From the NCBI GenBank assembly GCA_020634515.1, contig JACKBL010000003.1:186001-250000 (forward strand): a DNA stretch of 64,000 bases, written 5' to 3'. Shown here in pieces: positions 33,493-42,421 of this stretch. The notes under the pieces are model-generated. The model did not search any database, was not told the DNA's origin, and worked only from the letters and a program-made list of their open reading frames with translations. A program made the position numbers and the translations under genes. Origin of the DNA: Ardenticatenales bacterium. Its GTDB lineage: Bacteria; Chloroflexota; Anaerolineae; Promineifilales; Promineifilaceae. Each line of letters opens with the position of its first letter. Position 1 is the stretch's first letter.

Positions 33493-35142
33493 ATGACCAA
33501 ATTCATCTTTTTCACGGGAGGCGTCGTCAGTTCCGTAGGCAAAGGCGTCACCGCCGCCGCCCTGGGACGGCTGCTGAAGGCGCGCGGCCTCACCGTCGGC
33601 GTGCAAAAACTCGACCCCTACATCAACGTGGACCCCGGCACAATGTCCCCCTACCAGCACGGGGAAGTATTTGTCACCGAAGATGGCGCGGAAACGGACC
33701 TCGATCTCGGGCATTATGAGCGCTTCATCGACATCAACCTGAACCAGGTGTCCAACGTGACCACAGGCCGGGTTTACGCGGAAGTGATCGCCAAAGAGCG
33801 GCGCGGGGATTATCTGGGCGGCACTATTCAGGTCATTCCGCATATCACCAATGAGATCAAGCGGTGTATGCACCGCGTGGCGGAAAAATCGGAAGCGGAT
33901 GTGGTGTTAATTGAGGTAGGGGGCACGGTGGGGGACATTGAGAGCCTGCCATTCTTGGAGGCGCTGCGCCAGATGCGCGCCGATCTGGGGCCGGAGAACA
34001 CGCTCTACGTTCACGTCACCTTCCTCCCCTACATTGGGGCCAGCCGCGAGCTGAAGACGAAACCCACGCAACACAGCGTACGCGAACTGCGCAGCATTGG
34101 CATTCAGCCTGACGCGATTATTGCCCGCGCGGATCATCCCATTGAGCAAGAACACATTCGCAAAATTGCGCTCTTCTCCAACGTGCCGGAGAAGGCGGTC
34201 ATTCCGGCGGTGACGGCGGATATTTTGTATAACATTCCCCTGGAATTGGAGGAAACGGGGCTGGCGGACCTGGTGCTGGAGAAGTTGCGCCTGCCGGCAT
34301 CTCTCCCTGATCTGGCGGAGTGGCGCAACCTGATTACGCGGCTCACCGCGCCGAAAACAAGCATTCGTATTGGCCTGGTCGGGAAGTACGTGGAACTACA
34401 CGACGCCTATATGAGTGTGCGGGAGGCTTTGTACCATGCCGGCATTTCCAACAACCGCCAGGTAGAAATCATCTGGATTCACTCCGGTGACCTGGAAAAA
34501 GGTAAAGGGTGGGAGCACTTCCCCACCCTGGATGGCGTCGTCGTCCCCGGCGGCTTCGGCTACCGCGGCATTGAAGGCAAAGTGATGGCCGCACGTTGGG
34601 CGCGTAAGCACCAGGTCCCCTACCTCGGACTCTGCCTGGGCATGCAAGTCATGTGCATCGAATTCGCCCGTCATCTGCTGCAAAATGACGAACCCAACAG
34701 CACCGAATTTGACGCCAACACCGAATACCCCATCATCAGCCTCATGCCCGACCAGCATGAGATGACGGACATGGGCGGAACCATGCGCCTGGGAGCATAT
34801 CCGTGCCACCTTGTTGCCGGCACAAAAGCCGCCGCCGCCTATCAAGAACCCATCGTGCAGGAACGTCACCGCCATCGGTGGGAGTTCAACAACGCCTTCC
34901 GCGCCCTCTTCGAGACCAACGGCATGGTCTTCAGCGGCCTTTCGCCCGATAACCGTCTGGTGGAAATCGCCGAAATGCGCGATCACCCCTTCATGATCGG
35001 CAGCCAGTTCCATCCAGAGTTCAAAAGCCGCCCCAATCGCCCCCATCCCCTTTTCCGCGACTTCATCGCCGCGGCCATCGTACACCAGGAAACACGGGGG
35101 AACGCCGTTCATCAAAACGGCGCCACGCTCGCCGTCGCCTGA
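33493..35142 (+). CDS. pyrG: CTP synthase
   Basis: Encodes 549 residues. The synthetase half opens with MTKFIFFTGGVVSSVGKGVT, has YINVDPGTMSPYQHGEVFV and EVGGTVGDIES, and the glutaminase half has the nucleophile C381 in GLCLGMQ plus the FHPEFKSRP triad segment. It makes CTP from UTP with glutamine and ATP. The start has GAGGA about ten bases upstream; the open frame before it is not conserved. It is transcribed alone; downstream lie a strong promoter and the candidate RNA. Confidence 0.97.
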   Translation: MTKFIFFTGGVVSSVGKGVTAAALGRLLKARGLTVGVQKLDPYINVDPGTMSPYQHGEVFVTEDGAETDLDLGHYERFIDINLNQVSNVTTGRVYAEVIAKERRGDYLGGTIQVIPHITNEIKRCMHRVAEKSEADVVLIEVGGTVGDIESLPFLEALRQMRADLGPENTLYVHVTFLPYIGASRELKTKPTQHSVRELRSIGIQPDAIIARADHPIEQEHIRKIALFSNVPEKAVIPAVTADILYNIPLELEETGLADLVLEKLRLPASLPDLAEWRNLITRLTAPKTSIRIGLVGKYVELHDAYMSVREALYHAGISNNRQVEIIWIHSGDLEKGKGWEHFPTLDGVVVPGGFGYRGIEGKVMAARWARKHQVPYLGLCLGMQVMCIEFARHLLQNDEPNSTEFDANTEYPIISLMPDQHEMTDMGGTMRLGAYPCHLVAGTKAAAAYQEPIVQERHRHRWEFNNAFRALFETNGMVFSGLSPDNRLVEIAEMRDHPFMIGSQFHPEFKSRPNRPHPLFRDFIAAAIVHQETRGNAVHQNGATLAVA

Positions 35143-35251
35143 TGCGCCCCCACCCTGCCATACACCGCACCTGTAAAAAACTGTACAACCAGATTGCCGT
35201 GCACTTGCTTGACAAATCGTGAAATGGGACAGATTTGATCGGTTTTGATGG

Positions 35252-35280
35252 TTGACAAATATCTAATAGTTTGCAATAAT
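35252..35280 (+). promoter_or_regulatory. Near-consensus promoter driving a non-coding RNA
   Basis: TTGACA (35252-35257), exactly 17 bases, then AATAAT (35275-35280; five of six to consensus). It predicts a transcript starting at about 35287 (GGCTCC). No protein start follows. A second TTGACA stands at 35209-35214 with a poor -10. Confidence 0.85.
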
Positions 35281-35286
35281 ACAAGT

Positions 35287-35440
35287 GGCTCCCCCCCGAG
35301 GTGAAATTTCGTAAGCGCCCGTTTACGGAACACCTCACTTATGGCTCCCCCCGAGGTAATCTGGTAGGCGCCCGCCTACCAGATTACCCACCTCCTCAGG
35401 AAACAAAAAGACCCCGCCGGTCGGCGGGGTCTTTTTTTGT
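35287..35440 (+). ncRNA. Candidate structured small RNA with two tandem copies of the same fold
   Basis: Both halves read GGCTCCCCCC(C)GAGGT, then a hairpin with loop GCCC, then ACCTC. In copy 1 the stem is 35307-35316 with 35321-35330 (10 bp, two G-U). In copy 2 it is 35358-35369 with 35374-35385 (12 perfect bp). Stem sequences differ completely while pairing, the GCCC loop, and GAGGT/ACCTC closing pairs are kept, which is evidence for a selected RNA fold. CACCTCCT at 35389-35396 equals the anti-Shine-Dalgarno end of 16S rRNA. A promoter and terminator flank it. No known RNA family was recognised. Confidence 0.75.
35405..35440 (+). terminator. Strong intrinsic terminator of the small RNA
   Basis: AAAAAGACCCCGCC (35405-35418) pairs with GGCGGGGTCTTTTT (35423-35436) with a GGTC loop, then more T. 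It may also serve the minus-strand gene to its right. Confidence 0.93.
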
Positions 35441-35503
35441 TACTCGTCTCCGATTGATTCATTCTCTCTGGACGAGATCACGCGCACAACCCATAAGCCG
35501 CCG

Positions 35504-36667
35504 TTACCGCAACCCCGTCAGGGTGCGGGCAATGACCATGCGCTGGATTTCGCTGGTTCCTTCGTAAATCTCCGTGATTTTGGCGTCGCGGAAGTACCGC
35601 TCCAGAGGCATCTCCTTGCTATACCCCATGCCGCCGTGAATCTGGATCGCCTGCGTGGTCACCCACATAGCCGTTTCGCTGGCAAACAGCTTGGCCATAC
35701 TCGATTCCAACGTGTAGCGACCCCCTGTTTGCTGTGTCGCCTTTTTCGCCAATGCCGCCTGGTATATGAGCAAGCGGCTGGCTTCTACGCGCGTTTTCAT
35801 GTCCGCCAGTTTCTGCTGGATCATCTGGAACTGGCCGATCTTCTGGCCGAACGCTTCCCGCTCCTGAGCGTAGGCGATGCTGGCTTCCAGGGCGGCCTCG
35901 GCGATACCCAGGGCCTGCGCGGCAATGCCGATTCTGCCGGCATCCAGCACCTGCATCGCAATCTTAAACCCATCCCCCTCCTGCCCCAGCCGATTCTCCA
36001 CCGGGCATTCGTAATTGTCGAACATAATCTCGCTGGTGGCGCTGGCGCGAATACCCAACTTCGGCTCCGTCTTCCCCCGCGCAAAACCGGGACGGTCCGT
36101 GTCAATCAGGAACGCCGTAATGCCCCGGTGCTGCTTCTCCGGCTGCGTCATGGTGAACAGGACAATGATGTCCGCGTGGGGGGCGGAAGTGACCCAGGAT
36201 TTACGCCCGTTGATGATGTAGTGCGTGCCGGCATCATTCAACACGGCGCGGCTCTTCATATTGCCGGCATCGCTGCCGCTCATCGGCTCCGTCAAACTAT
36301 AAGCCCCAATCTTCTTCCCCGTGGCAATCGGCACCAGATACGCCTGCTTCTGCGCCTCCGTGCCAAACTTCATCAACCCGTGGCACACCAGCGAATTATT
36401 CACGGACATAATCGTGCCGTGGCTGGCGTCCGCCTTGCTGATCTCCGTCAACGCCAGCGCATACGCCAGCGCATCCATACCCGCGCCCCCATACGCCTCC
36501 GGCACTTCAATCCCCATGAAGCCAAGCTGGCCCATCTGGCGCACCGTTTCCAGGGGAAACTCCCCCGTCTCATCATGATGCTCGGCAATCGGCGCAATCG
36601 CTTTCCGCGCAAAATCACGCGCCGCCTGCTGAATCATCTTGTGCTCTTCCGTAATAAAATCAAACAT
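35504..36667 (-). CDS. Acyl-CoA dehydrogenase
   Basis: Encodes 387 residues, full length for short/medium-chain enzymes. The FAD and substrate marks are YSLTEPMSGSDAGNM, WVTSAPHADI, QLDAGRIGIAAQALGIAE-like block and IHGGMGYSKEMPLERYFRDAK. The catalytic base is E369 in IYEGTSEIQ, the position used by short-chain and butyryl-CoA dehydrogenases. It oxidises an acyl-CoA at C2-C3 and passes electrons to ETF, which is not in the window. GGAGG seven bases before the ATG supports the start. It may act downstream of the acyl-CoA ligases of the Liv cluster, but they are not adjacent. Confidence 0.93.
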   Translation of the reverse strand: MFDFITEEHKMIQQAARDFARKAIAPIAEHHDETGEFPLETVRQMGQLGFMGIEVPEAYGGAGMDALAYALALTEISKADASHGTIMSVNNSLVCHGLMKFGTEAQKQAYLVPIATGKKIGAYSLTEPMSGSDAGNMKSRAVLNDAGTHYIINGRKSWVTSAPHADIIVLFTMTQPEKQHRGITAFLIDTDRPGFARGKTEPKLGIRASATSEIMFDNYECPVENRLGQEGDGFKIAMQVLDAGRIGIAAQALGIAEAALEASIAYAQEREAFGQKIGQFQMIQQKLADMKTRVEASRLLIYQAALAKKATQQTGGRYTLESSMAKLFASETAMWVTTQAIQIHGGMGYSKEMPLERYFRDAKITEIYEGTSEIQRMVIARTLTGLR

Positions 36668-36733
36668 GAACTTCCTCCAAACGTCGTGTGAGATACGGCG
36701 GACGCGAAAACCGCCGCGAACAATCAGTGGATT

Positions 36734-37486
36734 TTACGTCGCCTGCGCCTGGCGCACATACGCCAGCAACGTGCCCAAATCGGCGGGTATCAACTCGATG
36801 CCCTCCTGCCAGCGGTAACGCTCCGCCACCCAAAACTTGCCATCCTTGCCCGCCAACACCTCCGAGGGAATCGTTGGCCGCACCGTCGGCTGCGTCATGC
36901 GACCGGACAACGAGGTGTCGTACACGTCCGCCGGATCGATGGCGCGAAAATCTCCCGCCGCCATCAACTCCGCCGCCGCCTCCGGGGCGGCAAAGGTGAA
37001 GGCAATCAAGCGTTCGTCCCCCTGGCGCAGTTGGCAGGCCAGGCAGAGCCACCGACGCGGTGCGCGCCGCTCGCGCCCGCCACGCGGGTAGGCGTCCAGG
37101 GGAAAAGACCAGCAGAGCAGGTCCAGGTTGCGCCGCGTTTGCAAACGGCGTGCGGTTTGCAAATTGACCTGCAACTGGATCGTCTCCCCATCCAGCACGA
37201 GGGCGCGCCGGCTGCGCCAAAAACGCTTCAGCAGGCTCTCGCCCGCGTAGGAGAATCCCAAACCAAGCGGCAGCCCGCCCACGCAGGAGATGAGGGTAAT
37301 GAAGTCGCTTTCGGGGGTGAGGGCATTCAGCAGCACGCGCAGCAGGTAGTAACCGAGCAGGTAGCCCGTTAGCAGTAGTGGCAGGAGGAGCAGGCGAATG
37401 CCGGCATGTTCCGGGTCGCCCCAGAGGATGGTAGGATTGTCGGCGGATGGTATCATTACATGCAGATGATAGTCCGCCCAACCCAT
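36734..37486 (-). CDS. Hypothetical two-helix membrane protein
   Basis: Encodes 250 residues. Two hydrophobic segments lie near the N-terminus (RLLLLPLLLTGYLLGYYLL and FITLISCVGGLPLGLGFSYAG); the rest looks like a soluble beta-rich domain (LVLDGETIQLQVNLQTARRL). I recognise no family. An ATG at 37456 is an alternative start. It lies directly downstream (same strand, 67-base gap in gene order) of nothing convincing and divergent from priA. Codon use matches the neighbours. Confidence 0.5.
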   Translation of the reverse strand: MGWADYHLHVMIPSADNPTILWGDPEHAGIRLLLLPLLLTGYLLGYYLLRVLLNALTPESDFITLISCVGGLPLGLGFSYAGESLLKRFWRSRRALVLDGETIQLQVNLQTARRLQTRRNLDLLCWSFPLDAYPRGGRERRAPRRWLCLACQLRQGDERLIAFTFAAPEAAAELMAAGDFRAIDPADVYDTSLSGRMTQPTVRPTIPSEVLAGKDGKFWVAERYRWQEGIELIPADLGTLLAYVRQAQAT

Positions 37487-37599
37487 TCTGACAAGACATT
37501 TTGCCGCACAGTTGACCGTTTTTCGCTGGCAGATGCCGGCAACGGCACACCCACCACTTCATTGCGCCACAAGCACGCTCAATAATCGCCGCCACACTT

Positions 37600-40599
37600 A
37601 TGGACACATCCTTTTCGCCCACTTCGCCCGCAAGCGACCCGCCCGTCGGCAGCCCCTTCGCCGAACTGGTGATCAACGTCGAAGCCGCCCTGGAAGGCAC
37701 CTTCCACTACCACGTCCCCCAGGACATGCGCGCCACCCTGCGCGTCGGCCACCTCGTGGAAATCGAATTCGGCAGCCGCCTGGCTCAGGGGCTGATCATC
37801 CGCTTCGACAACGTGGCCCCCGTGCCGGAAACCAAGCCCATCATCGCCCTCGTAGACGCCGAACCGGTACTGCGACCGTGGCAAATCGAACTGGCACACT
37901 GGCTCAGCGTCTATTACCTGGCCCCCCTGAACGCCTGCGTGCGCCTGATGCTGCCCCCTGGCCTCACCCGCTGGGCGGACATCACCCTGGACGTCAATCC
38001 GTGGTGGGATGGCGCGGGCCGCCTGACGGAGGGGCAACAAGCCCTGATCGACCTGCTGCGCGAGCGCGGCGACATGCGTGGGCGGCAAATCCGGCGGGCG
38101 CTGCCCAAAGTAAAGTGGGAAACAGCGGCCAATCAACTGGTACGGCGCAATATCCTGATCAAAGGCTCGGTGCTGGATACGCCCCGTATGCGCCCGCGCG
38201 AACTGCGCACGGTGGAATTGATCGGCGGGCCACGCCAGATTTGGGCGGCGGCGCGGCAGCTTGGACGGGCCAATAAACAGGCGGACGTTCTCACGTATCT
38301 TGGTGACAGCGCGGATCCGCTGCCCAGGGAGGAAGATGTGCTGGCGGCGGCGCAGGCCACGCCCGCGCATGTGGCGAAGCTGGTCGCCGCGGGGTTGGTG
38401 CGGCGCCAGGCGGAAACGGTGGTGTGGGTGACTGTCGCGCCGTTGCAAGAAATGCCGGCACAATGGCAAACCCAACTGCAACAACTCCCCACCGCCACCC
38501 CCGACATCCCCCCTAACATCCTGGCACAACTCCAGGCGCGCGGCCTCGTCACCCCCATCACCCAACCCGCCACCCTCAGCCTCGCCATGCCCCCCGCTCA
38601 AGTGCTGGACCACATCCTCGCCCTCCGCGGCGCGACCATTTACCACGCCATCCTCACCACCCTGTCCCAGGCCGCCCAACCCGTCAGCCTCACCGACCTC
38701 TACGCGGCCACAAACGCCAACCTCAACCACCTGCGCCGCCTCGCCCGGCACGACCTCATCCGCTTCGGCTCCATGGAAGTGTGGCGCGACCCCCTCGCCG
38801 ACCGCGACTTCGTGCCCATGCAGCCCCCGCTGCTCACCAACGACCAGGCGCGCGTTTGGGGCCGCATCAAAATTGCCATGCTCGCCGGCCTGGACGATGA
38901 TGACGTCGGCGACGAACCGGACGAAAATGAGGCAGACGGGCCGGAATCGGCCGACGAATCACCCGCCGCGCTCCCTTTCCTCCTCCACGGCGTCACCGGC
39001 AGCGGCAAAACGGAAATCTACATGCGGGCCATTGACCTGGCCCTCTCCCAGGGGCGGCAGGCCATCGTCCTCGTCCCCGAAATCGCCCTCACACCGCAAA
39101 CGGTGCGCCGCTTCGCCGCCCGCTTTCCCGGGCGCGTGGCCGTGCTGCACAGCCGCCTCAGCGACGGCGAACGGTACGACACCTGGCGGCGCGCCCGCCA
39201 GGGACTATTCGACATCGTCATCGGTCCGCGCAGCGCCCTATTCACCCCCCTGGACAACCTGGGCGTGATCGTGCTGGACGAAGAACACGACAACAGCTAC
39301 AAGCAAACGCCCCCCGTGCCGCCTCCCTACTACCACGCCCGCGAAACGGCCATCCGGCTGAGCCAAATCGTCGGCGCAACCGTCATCATGGGCAGCGCCA
39401 CCCCCGACCTGGTCACCTACCACCGCGCTCGCGCCCAAAAATACCAGCTTCTGGAACTCCCCCGCCGCATCATGGGCCATCGCCAGCGCATCAGCGGCCA
39501 GGCCGACCGCCTGCACCTCACTTCGCGCTACACGCAGCAAGGTGACGACCCAGACGACGCCCTCACCATTCCCATGCCGCCGGTGCAGATCGTGGACCTG
39601 CGCCAGGAACTCCGCAGCGGCAATCGCACCATCTTCAGCCGCGACTTGCAGCGCGCCATCAGCGAGACCCTGGCACGGCGAGAACAGATCATCCTCTTCC
39701 TCAACCGTCGCGGCACAGCCACCTTCATCAACTGCCGCGACTGCGGCCTCGTCCTCAACTGCCCCCGCTGCGACATCCCCCTCACCTACCACCGCCCGCA
39801 CATGCAAATCGTCTGCCACCACTGCGGGCGACGCGAACCCATCCCCGAAACCTGCCCCCGGTGCGGCTCCACGCGCATCAAATACTTCGGCCTGGGCACG
39901 GAGGAACTGCAAGAGCGCGTACAACAGGCCTGGCCGATGGCGCGCATCGTGCGTTGGGATCGGGACACGACGGCGGGCAAAGACACGCACGAAACCCTCC
40001 TCGCCAACTTCATCAACCAGGAAGCGGACATCCTCGTAGGCACGCAGATGATCGCCAAAGGGCTGGACTTGCCCCTGGTGACGCTGGTCGGCGTCATTTC
40101 CGCCGACGTGGCCCTGGGGCTGCCCGACTACCGCAGCGGTGAACGCGCCTTCCAACTGCTGGCGCAAGTAGCCGGGCGCGCCGGGCGCGGCCTCCTCGGC
40201 GGGCGCGTCATCGTGCAAACCTACCAGCCGGAACATTACGCCATCCAGGCCGCCGCCGACCACGATTTCGTCAGCTTCTACCTGGAGGAGATCCGCTTCC
40301 GCACGCAGCACAGCCTGCCCCCCTTCCGCCGTCTGGCACGGCTGGTCATCGCCGACCCGATCAACGAACGCGCGCAGCGGGAGGCCACCCGCATCGCCCA
40401 GGCGTTGCGCCAGGAAGCGCAGGCGCTAGCCCTCAGCGCCACGGAAGTCCTCGGCCCCACGCCCCCCTTCTTCAGCCGCATCAAAGGGCGCTATCGCTGG
40501 CAAATCCTCCTCCGCTCCCCCGACCCCACCCGCCTCCTCCGCGCCGTCCCTCTCTCCGCCCAGTGGGTCATTGACATTGACCCCGTCAGCACCCTCTAG
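37600..40599 (+). CDS. priA: Primosomal replication restart helicase PriA
   Basis: Encodes 999 residues, longer than the usual 730-830. The 3'-end-binding N-terminal domain starts at about 22 (AELVINVEAALEGTFHYHVP). The helicase core has Walker A GVTGSGKTEIY (K470) and DEEH at 560-563. Eight cysteines of the two zinc sites follow (CRDCGLVLNCPRC, CHHCG, CPRCG). The extra length is a winged-helix-like insert and an acidic linker of about 28 residues (430-457) just ahead of Walker A. It reloads the replisome at stalled forks. The start is the first ATG, without a strong ribosome-binding site. Confidence 0.95.
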   Translation: MDTSFSPTSPASDPPVGSPFAELVINVEAALEGTFHYHVPQDMRATLRVGHLVEIEFGSRLAQGLIIRFDNVAPVPETKPIIALVDAEPVLRPWQIELAHWLSVYYLAPLNACVRLMLPPGLTRWADITLDVNPWWDGAGRLTEGQQALIDLLRERGDMRGRQIRRALPKVKWETAANQLVRRNILIKGSVLDTPRMRPRELRTVELIGGPRQIWAAARQLGRANKQADVLTYLGDSADPLPREEDVLAAAQATPAHVAKLVAAGLVRRQAETVVWVTVAPLQEMPAQWQTQLQQLPTATPDIPPNILAQLQARGLVTPITQPATLSLAMPPAQVLDHILALRGATIYHAILTTLSQAAQPVSLTDLYAATNANLNHLRRLARHDLIRFGSMEVWRDPLADRDFVPMQPPLLTNDQARVWGRIKIAMLAGLDDDDVGDEPDENEADGPESADESPAALPFLLHGVTGSGKTEIYMRAIDLALSQGRQAIVLVPEIALTPQTVRRFAARFPGRVAVLHSRLSDGERYDTWRRARQGLFDIVIGPRSALFTPLDNLGVIVLDEEHDNSYKQTPPVPPPYYHARETAIRLSQIVGATVIMGSATPDLVTYHRARAQKYQLLELPRRIMGHRQRISGQADRLHLTSRYTQQGDDPDDALTIPMPPVQIVDLRQELRSGNRTIFSRDLQRAISETLARREQIILFLNRRGTATFINCRDCGLVLNCPRCDIPLTYHRPHMQIVCHHCGRREPIPETCPRCGSTRIKYFGLGTEELQERVQQAWPMARIVRWDRDTTAGKDTHETLLANFINQEADILVGTQMIAKGLDLPLVTLVGVISADVALGLPDYRSGERAFQLLAQVAGRAGRGLLGGRVIVQTYQPEHYAIQAAADHDFVSFYLEEIRFRTQHSLPPFRRLARLVIADPINERAQREATRIAQALRQEAQALALSATEVLGPTPPFFSRIKGRYRWQILLRSPDPTRLLRAVPLSAQWVIDIDPVSTL

Positions 40600-41130
40600 C
40601 AAATCAAGGACGCCGATCACCACTTTCGCGCGCTGATTTACCAGACCACAGGAATCCCCCATGATCGCGGCGCACCATCATGAATGAAAATGATGTGCCG
40701 TCGTAGCCCGATTCTCCAAATCGGGCGGGCGATTTGGAAAAGAGTGTGTTTCATTTCAGGTGACTGCTGCTGGCTGTAGGACAATTCGCTGAATTGTCCT
40801 CCGCCGTGAAGGGACAATTTAGGCAAATTGTCCTACGGCGCGGGCAGCCTGAGCAACCTGTTTGAAACACTCTTTGGAAAACCACCCTACATTTTCAGAG
40901 GAGACTTCACCGGCTGCCGCCGACCACCTTGAATGAAAATGATGTGCCGTCGTAGCCCGATTCTCCAAATCGGGCCGGCGATTTGGAAAATCGCCCTACA
41001 TTTTCGAAGGAGACGGCACGCGCCACGACGTACCACCATCTATGACAACATCTTCCCGGAAGCTGCTCCCCAGGGCCATCATCTGTGACTGAGCTTCCGG
41101 GAAGATTACTTTCGGAGGAGAATCAGGCCG
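40600..41130. repeat. Repeat-filled intergenic region: family G (two copies), small GGACAATT palindromes, family A copy
   Basis: TGAATGAAAATGATGTGCCG, then TCGTAGCCCGATTCTCC and AAATCGGGC, occurs at 40679-40743 and again at 40929-40990; CCGATT..AAATCGG makes the stem. Between them lie GTAGGACAATTCGCTGAATTG and AGGGACAATTTAGGCAAATTG (40776-40835). A family-A element (41050-41107; CTTCCCGGAAGCTG...CAGAGCTTCCGGG-type ends) closes the block. No gene is seen in these 530 bases. Confidence 0.8.
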
Positions 41131-41133
41131 GTG

Positions 41134-41703
41134 ATGAGAACAACGCCTGTTTTTGCGATCAACTACTTACGTGAAGAGGATGCTGCCGCTGTGCAGCAGG
41201 CGGCGGCGCTGTTGGTGGCGGGGTTTGCGGGACATTGGCCGGGCGCCTGGCCGGATATGGCCAGCGCGCTGGCGGAGGTGCGTGAGTGCCTGGCCCCGGA
41301 GATGATCTGCCGCGCCGCCCTTGCCGCCGATGGGCGCGTGTTGGGTTGGATCGGCGGGCGACCAGAGTATGATGGCCGTGTGTGGGAGCTGCACCCGCTG
41401 GTGGTGGACCCGGCGCAGCAGCGGCAGGGCATCGGGCGAGCGCTGGTGTTGGACCTGGAGGAGCAGGTGCGGCAAAGGGGCGGGCTGACGGTGCTGCTGG
41501 GGTCGGATGACGAGGACGGAATGACGACGCTGAGCGGGGTGGATTTATACGCGGATTTGTGGCAGCGAATCGCCCAGATTCGCAACTTGCGCGGCCATCC
41601 GTACAGTTTTTACGAGAAGCTGGGGTACGCCATCGTCGGCGTCGTGCCGGACGCCAACGGTTGGGGCAAGCCGGACATCATCATGGCCAAACGCATCGTG
41701 TGA
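41134..41703 (+). CDS. GNAT N-acetyltransferase, aminoglycoside 6'-acetyltransferase-like
   Basis: Encodes 189 residues with the GNAT acetyl-CoA motif LVVDPAQQRQGIGRALV. The C-terminal part (GVDLYADLW, IRNLRGHPYSFYEKLGYAIVG, VPDANGWGKPDI) resembles chromosomal AAC(6')-type proteins, but resistance cannot be inferred from this alone. A GTG at 41131 is an alternative start; GGAGGAG lies 14-20 bases upstream. It is preceded by a repeat block and converges on the DUF3159-like gene. Confidence 0.75.
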   Translation: MRTTPVFAINYLREEDAAAVQQAAALLVAGFAGHWPGAWPDMASALAEVRECLAPEMICRAALAADGRVLGWIGGRPEYDGRVWELHPLVVDPAQQRQGIGRALVLDLEEQVRQRGGLTVLLGSDDEDGMTTLSGVDLYADLWQRIAQIRNLRGHPYSFYEKLGYAIVGVVPDANGWGKPDIIMAKRIV

Positions 41704-41746
41704 CTGGCGCATGGGACCCATGGGAGAAACGGCGAATGACCCGTTC

Positions 41747-42421
41747 TCAAAAGCCGCGGCGTTGACCGATCCAGGGAGGGGGGAGATTTTGCTGGAACTC
41801 GGTCACGCTGGGGCCGCGCAGTTGGCGTAAACGCCACGTCCCGTAAAGATAGCTGAGCGCCAGCAAGAGGATGGTTCCAGGCCAGCCGGTGGCCAGGTTG
41901 ATCACGGCCAGCGCATTGACGTCGCCCTGCTGCCAATATAACCATTGCGTCCACAACCGCAGCGCGAAATATCCCACCCACAGCCAGGTCACTTCCGTGT
42001 AGGCGGGGCGCACGCGGGGATGCCAGTACCAGTTCCAGGGCCAGCGGCGGGCGATGAAACTGGTCCAGGCGACCAGGGGGCGCCCCACCAGCAAACTGAG
42101 AAACGTGATGAGCAACGTGAGCGCGCCGGAAAGGATGTTGGGCAGGAAAAAACCGGCGGCGCTGCCCACGAGCCGCACCAGGAATAACGCCAGCAGGACG
42201 GCAAGGACGCCGCCCAGCGCATACCACACGGGCTGACGCCGCCACAGGCGCAGCCCGCCCAATCCCACGGCCAGCGCCAGGGCAGCGCCCATCGCCGCCT
42301 GCGCGCCAAAGAGGCTGTTGACGAGAAGGAAGAGGAGCGGCGGCAGAATCAAATCCAGAAGCGTGCCCCGCTCCCCCAAAACGGTTTTGAATTCCGCCAC
42401 CAGTTCTTGCAGCTTGTTCAT
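41747..42421 (-). CDS. DUF3159-like integral membrane protein
   Basis: Encodes 224 residues with about five or six membrane helices. The segments LLDLILPPLLFLLVNSLFG, LRLWRRQPVWYALGGVLAV and FFLPNILSGALTLLITFLSL recall DUF3159 proteins. Function is unknown. Its ATG overlaps the TGA of the P450 gene (shared ATGA at 42418-42421), so translation is probably coupled to the P450, suggesting a joint role. This pairing is not one I know. Confidence 0.6.
   Translation of the reverse strand: MNKLQELVAEFKTVLGERGTLLDLILPPLLFLLVNSLFGAQAAMGAALALAVGLGGLRLWRRQPVWYALGGVLAVLLALFLVRLVGSAAGFFLPNILSGALTLLITFLSLLVGRPLVAWTSFIARRWPWNWYWHPRVRPAYTEVTWLWVGYFALRLWTQWLYWQQGDVNALAVINLATGWPGTILLLALSYLYGTWRLRQLRGPSVTEFQQNLPPPWIGQRRGF

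Noticed and set aside
35209..35236. Second TTGACA upstream of the small RNA
   Set aside because: At the correct spacing the -10 (GATTTG) is poor; the promoter at 35252-35280 is far better.
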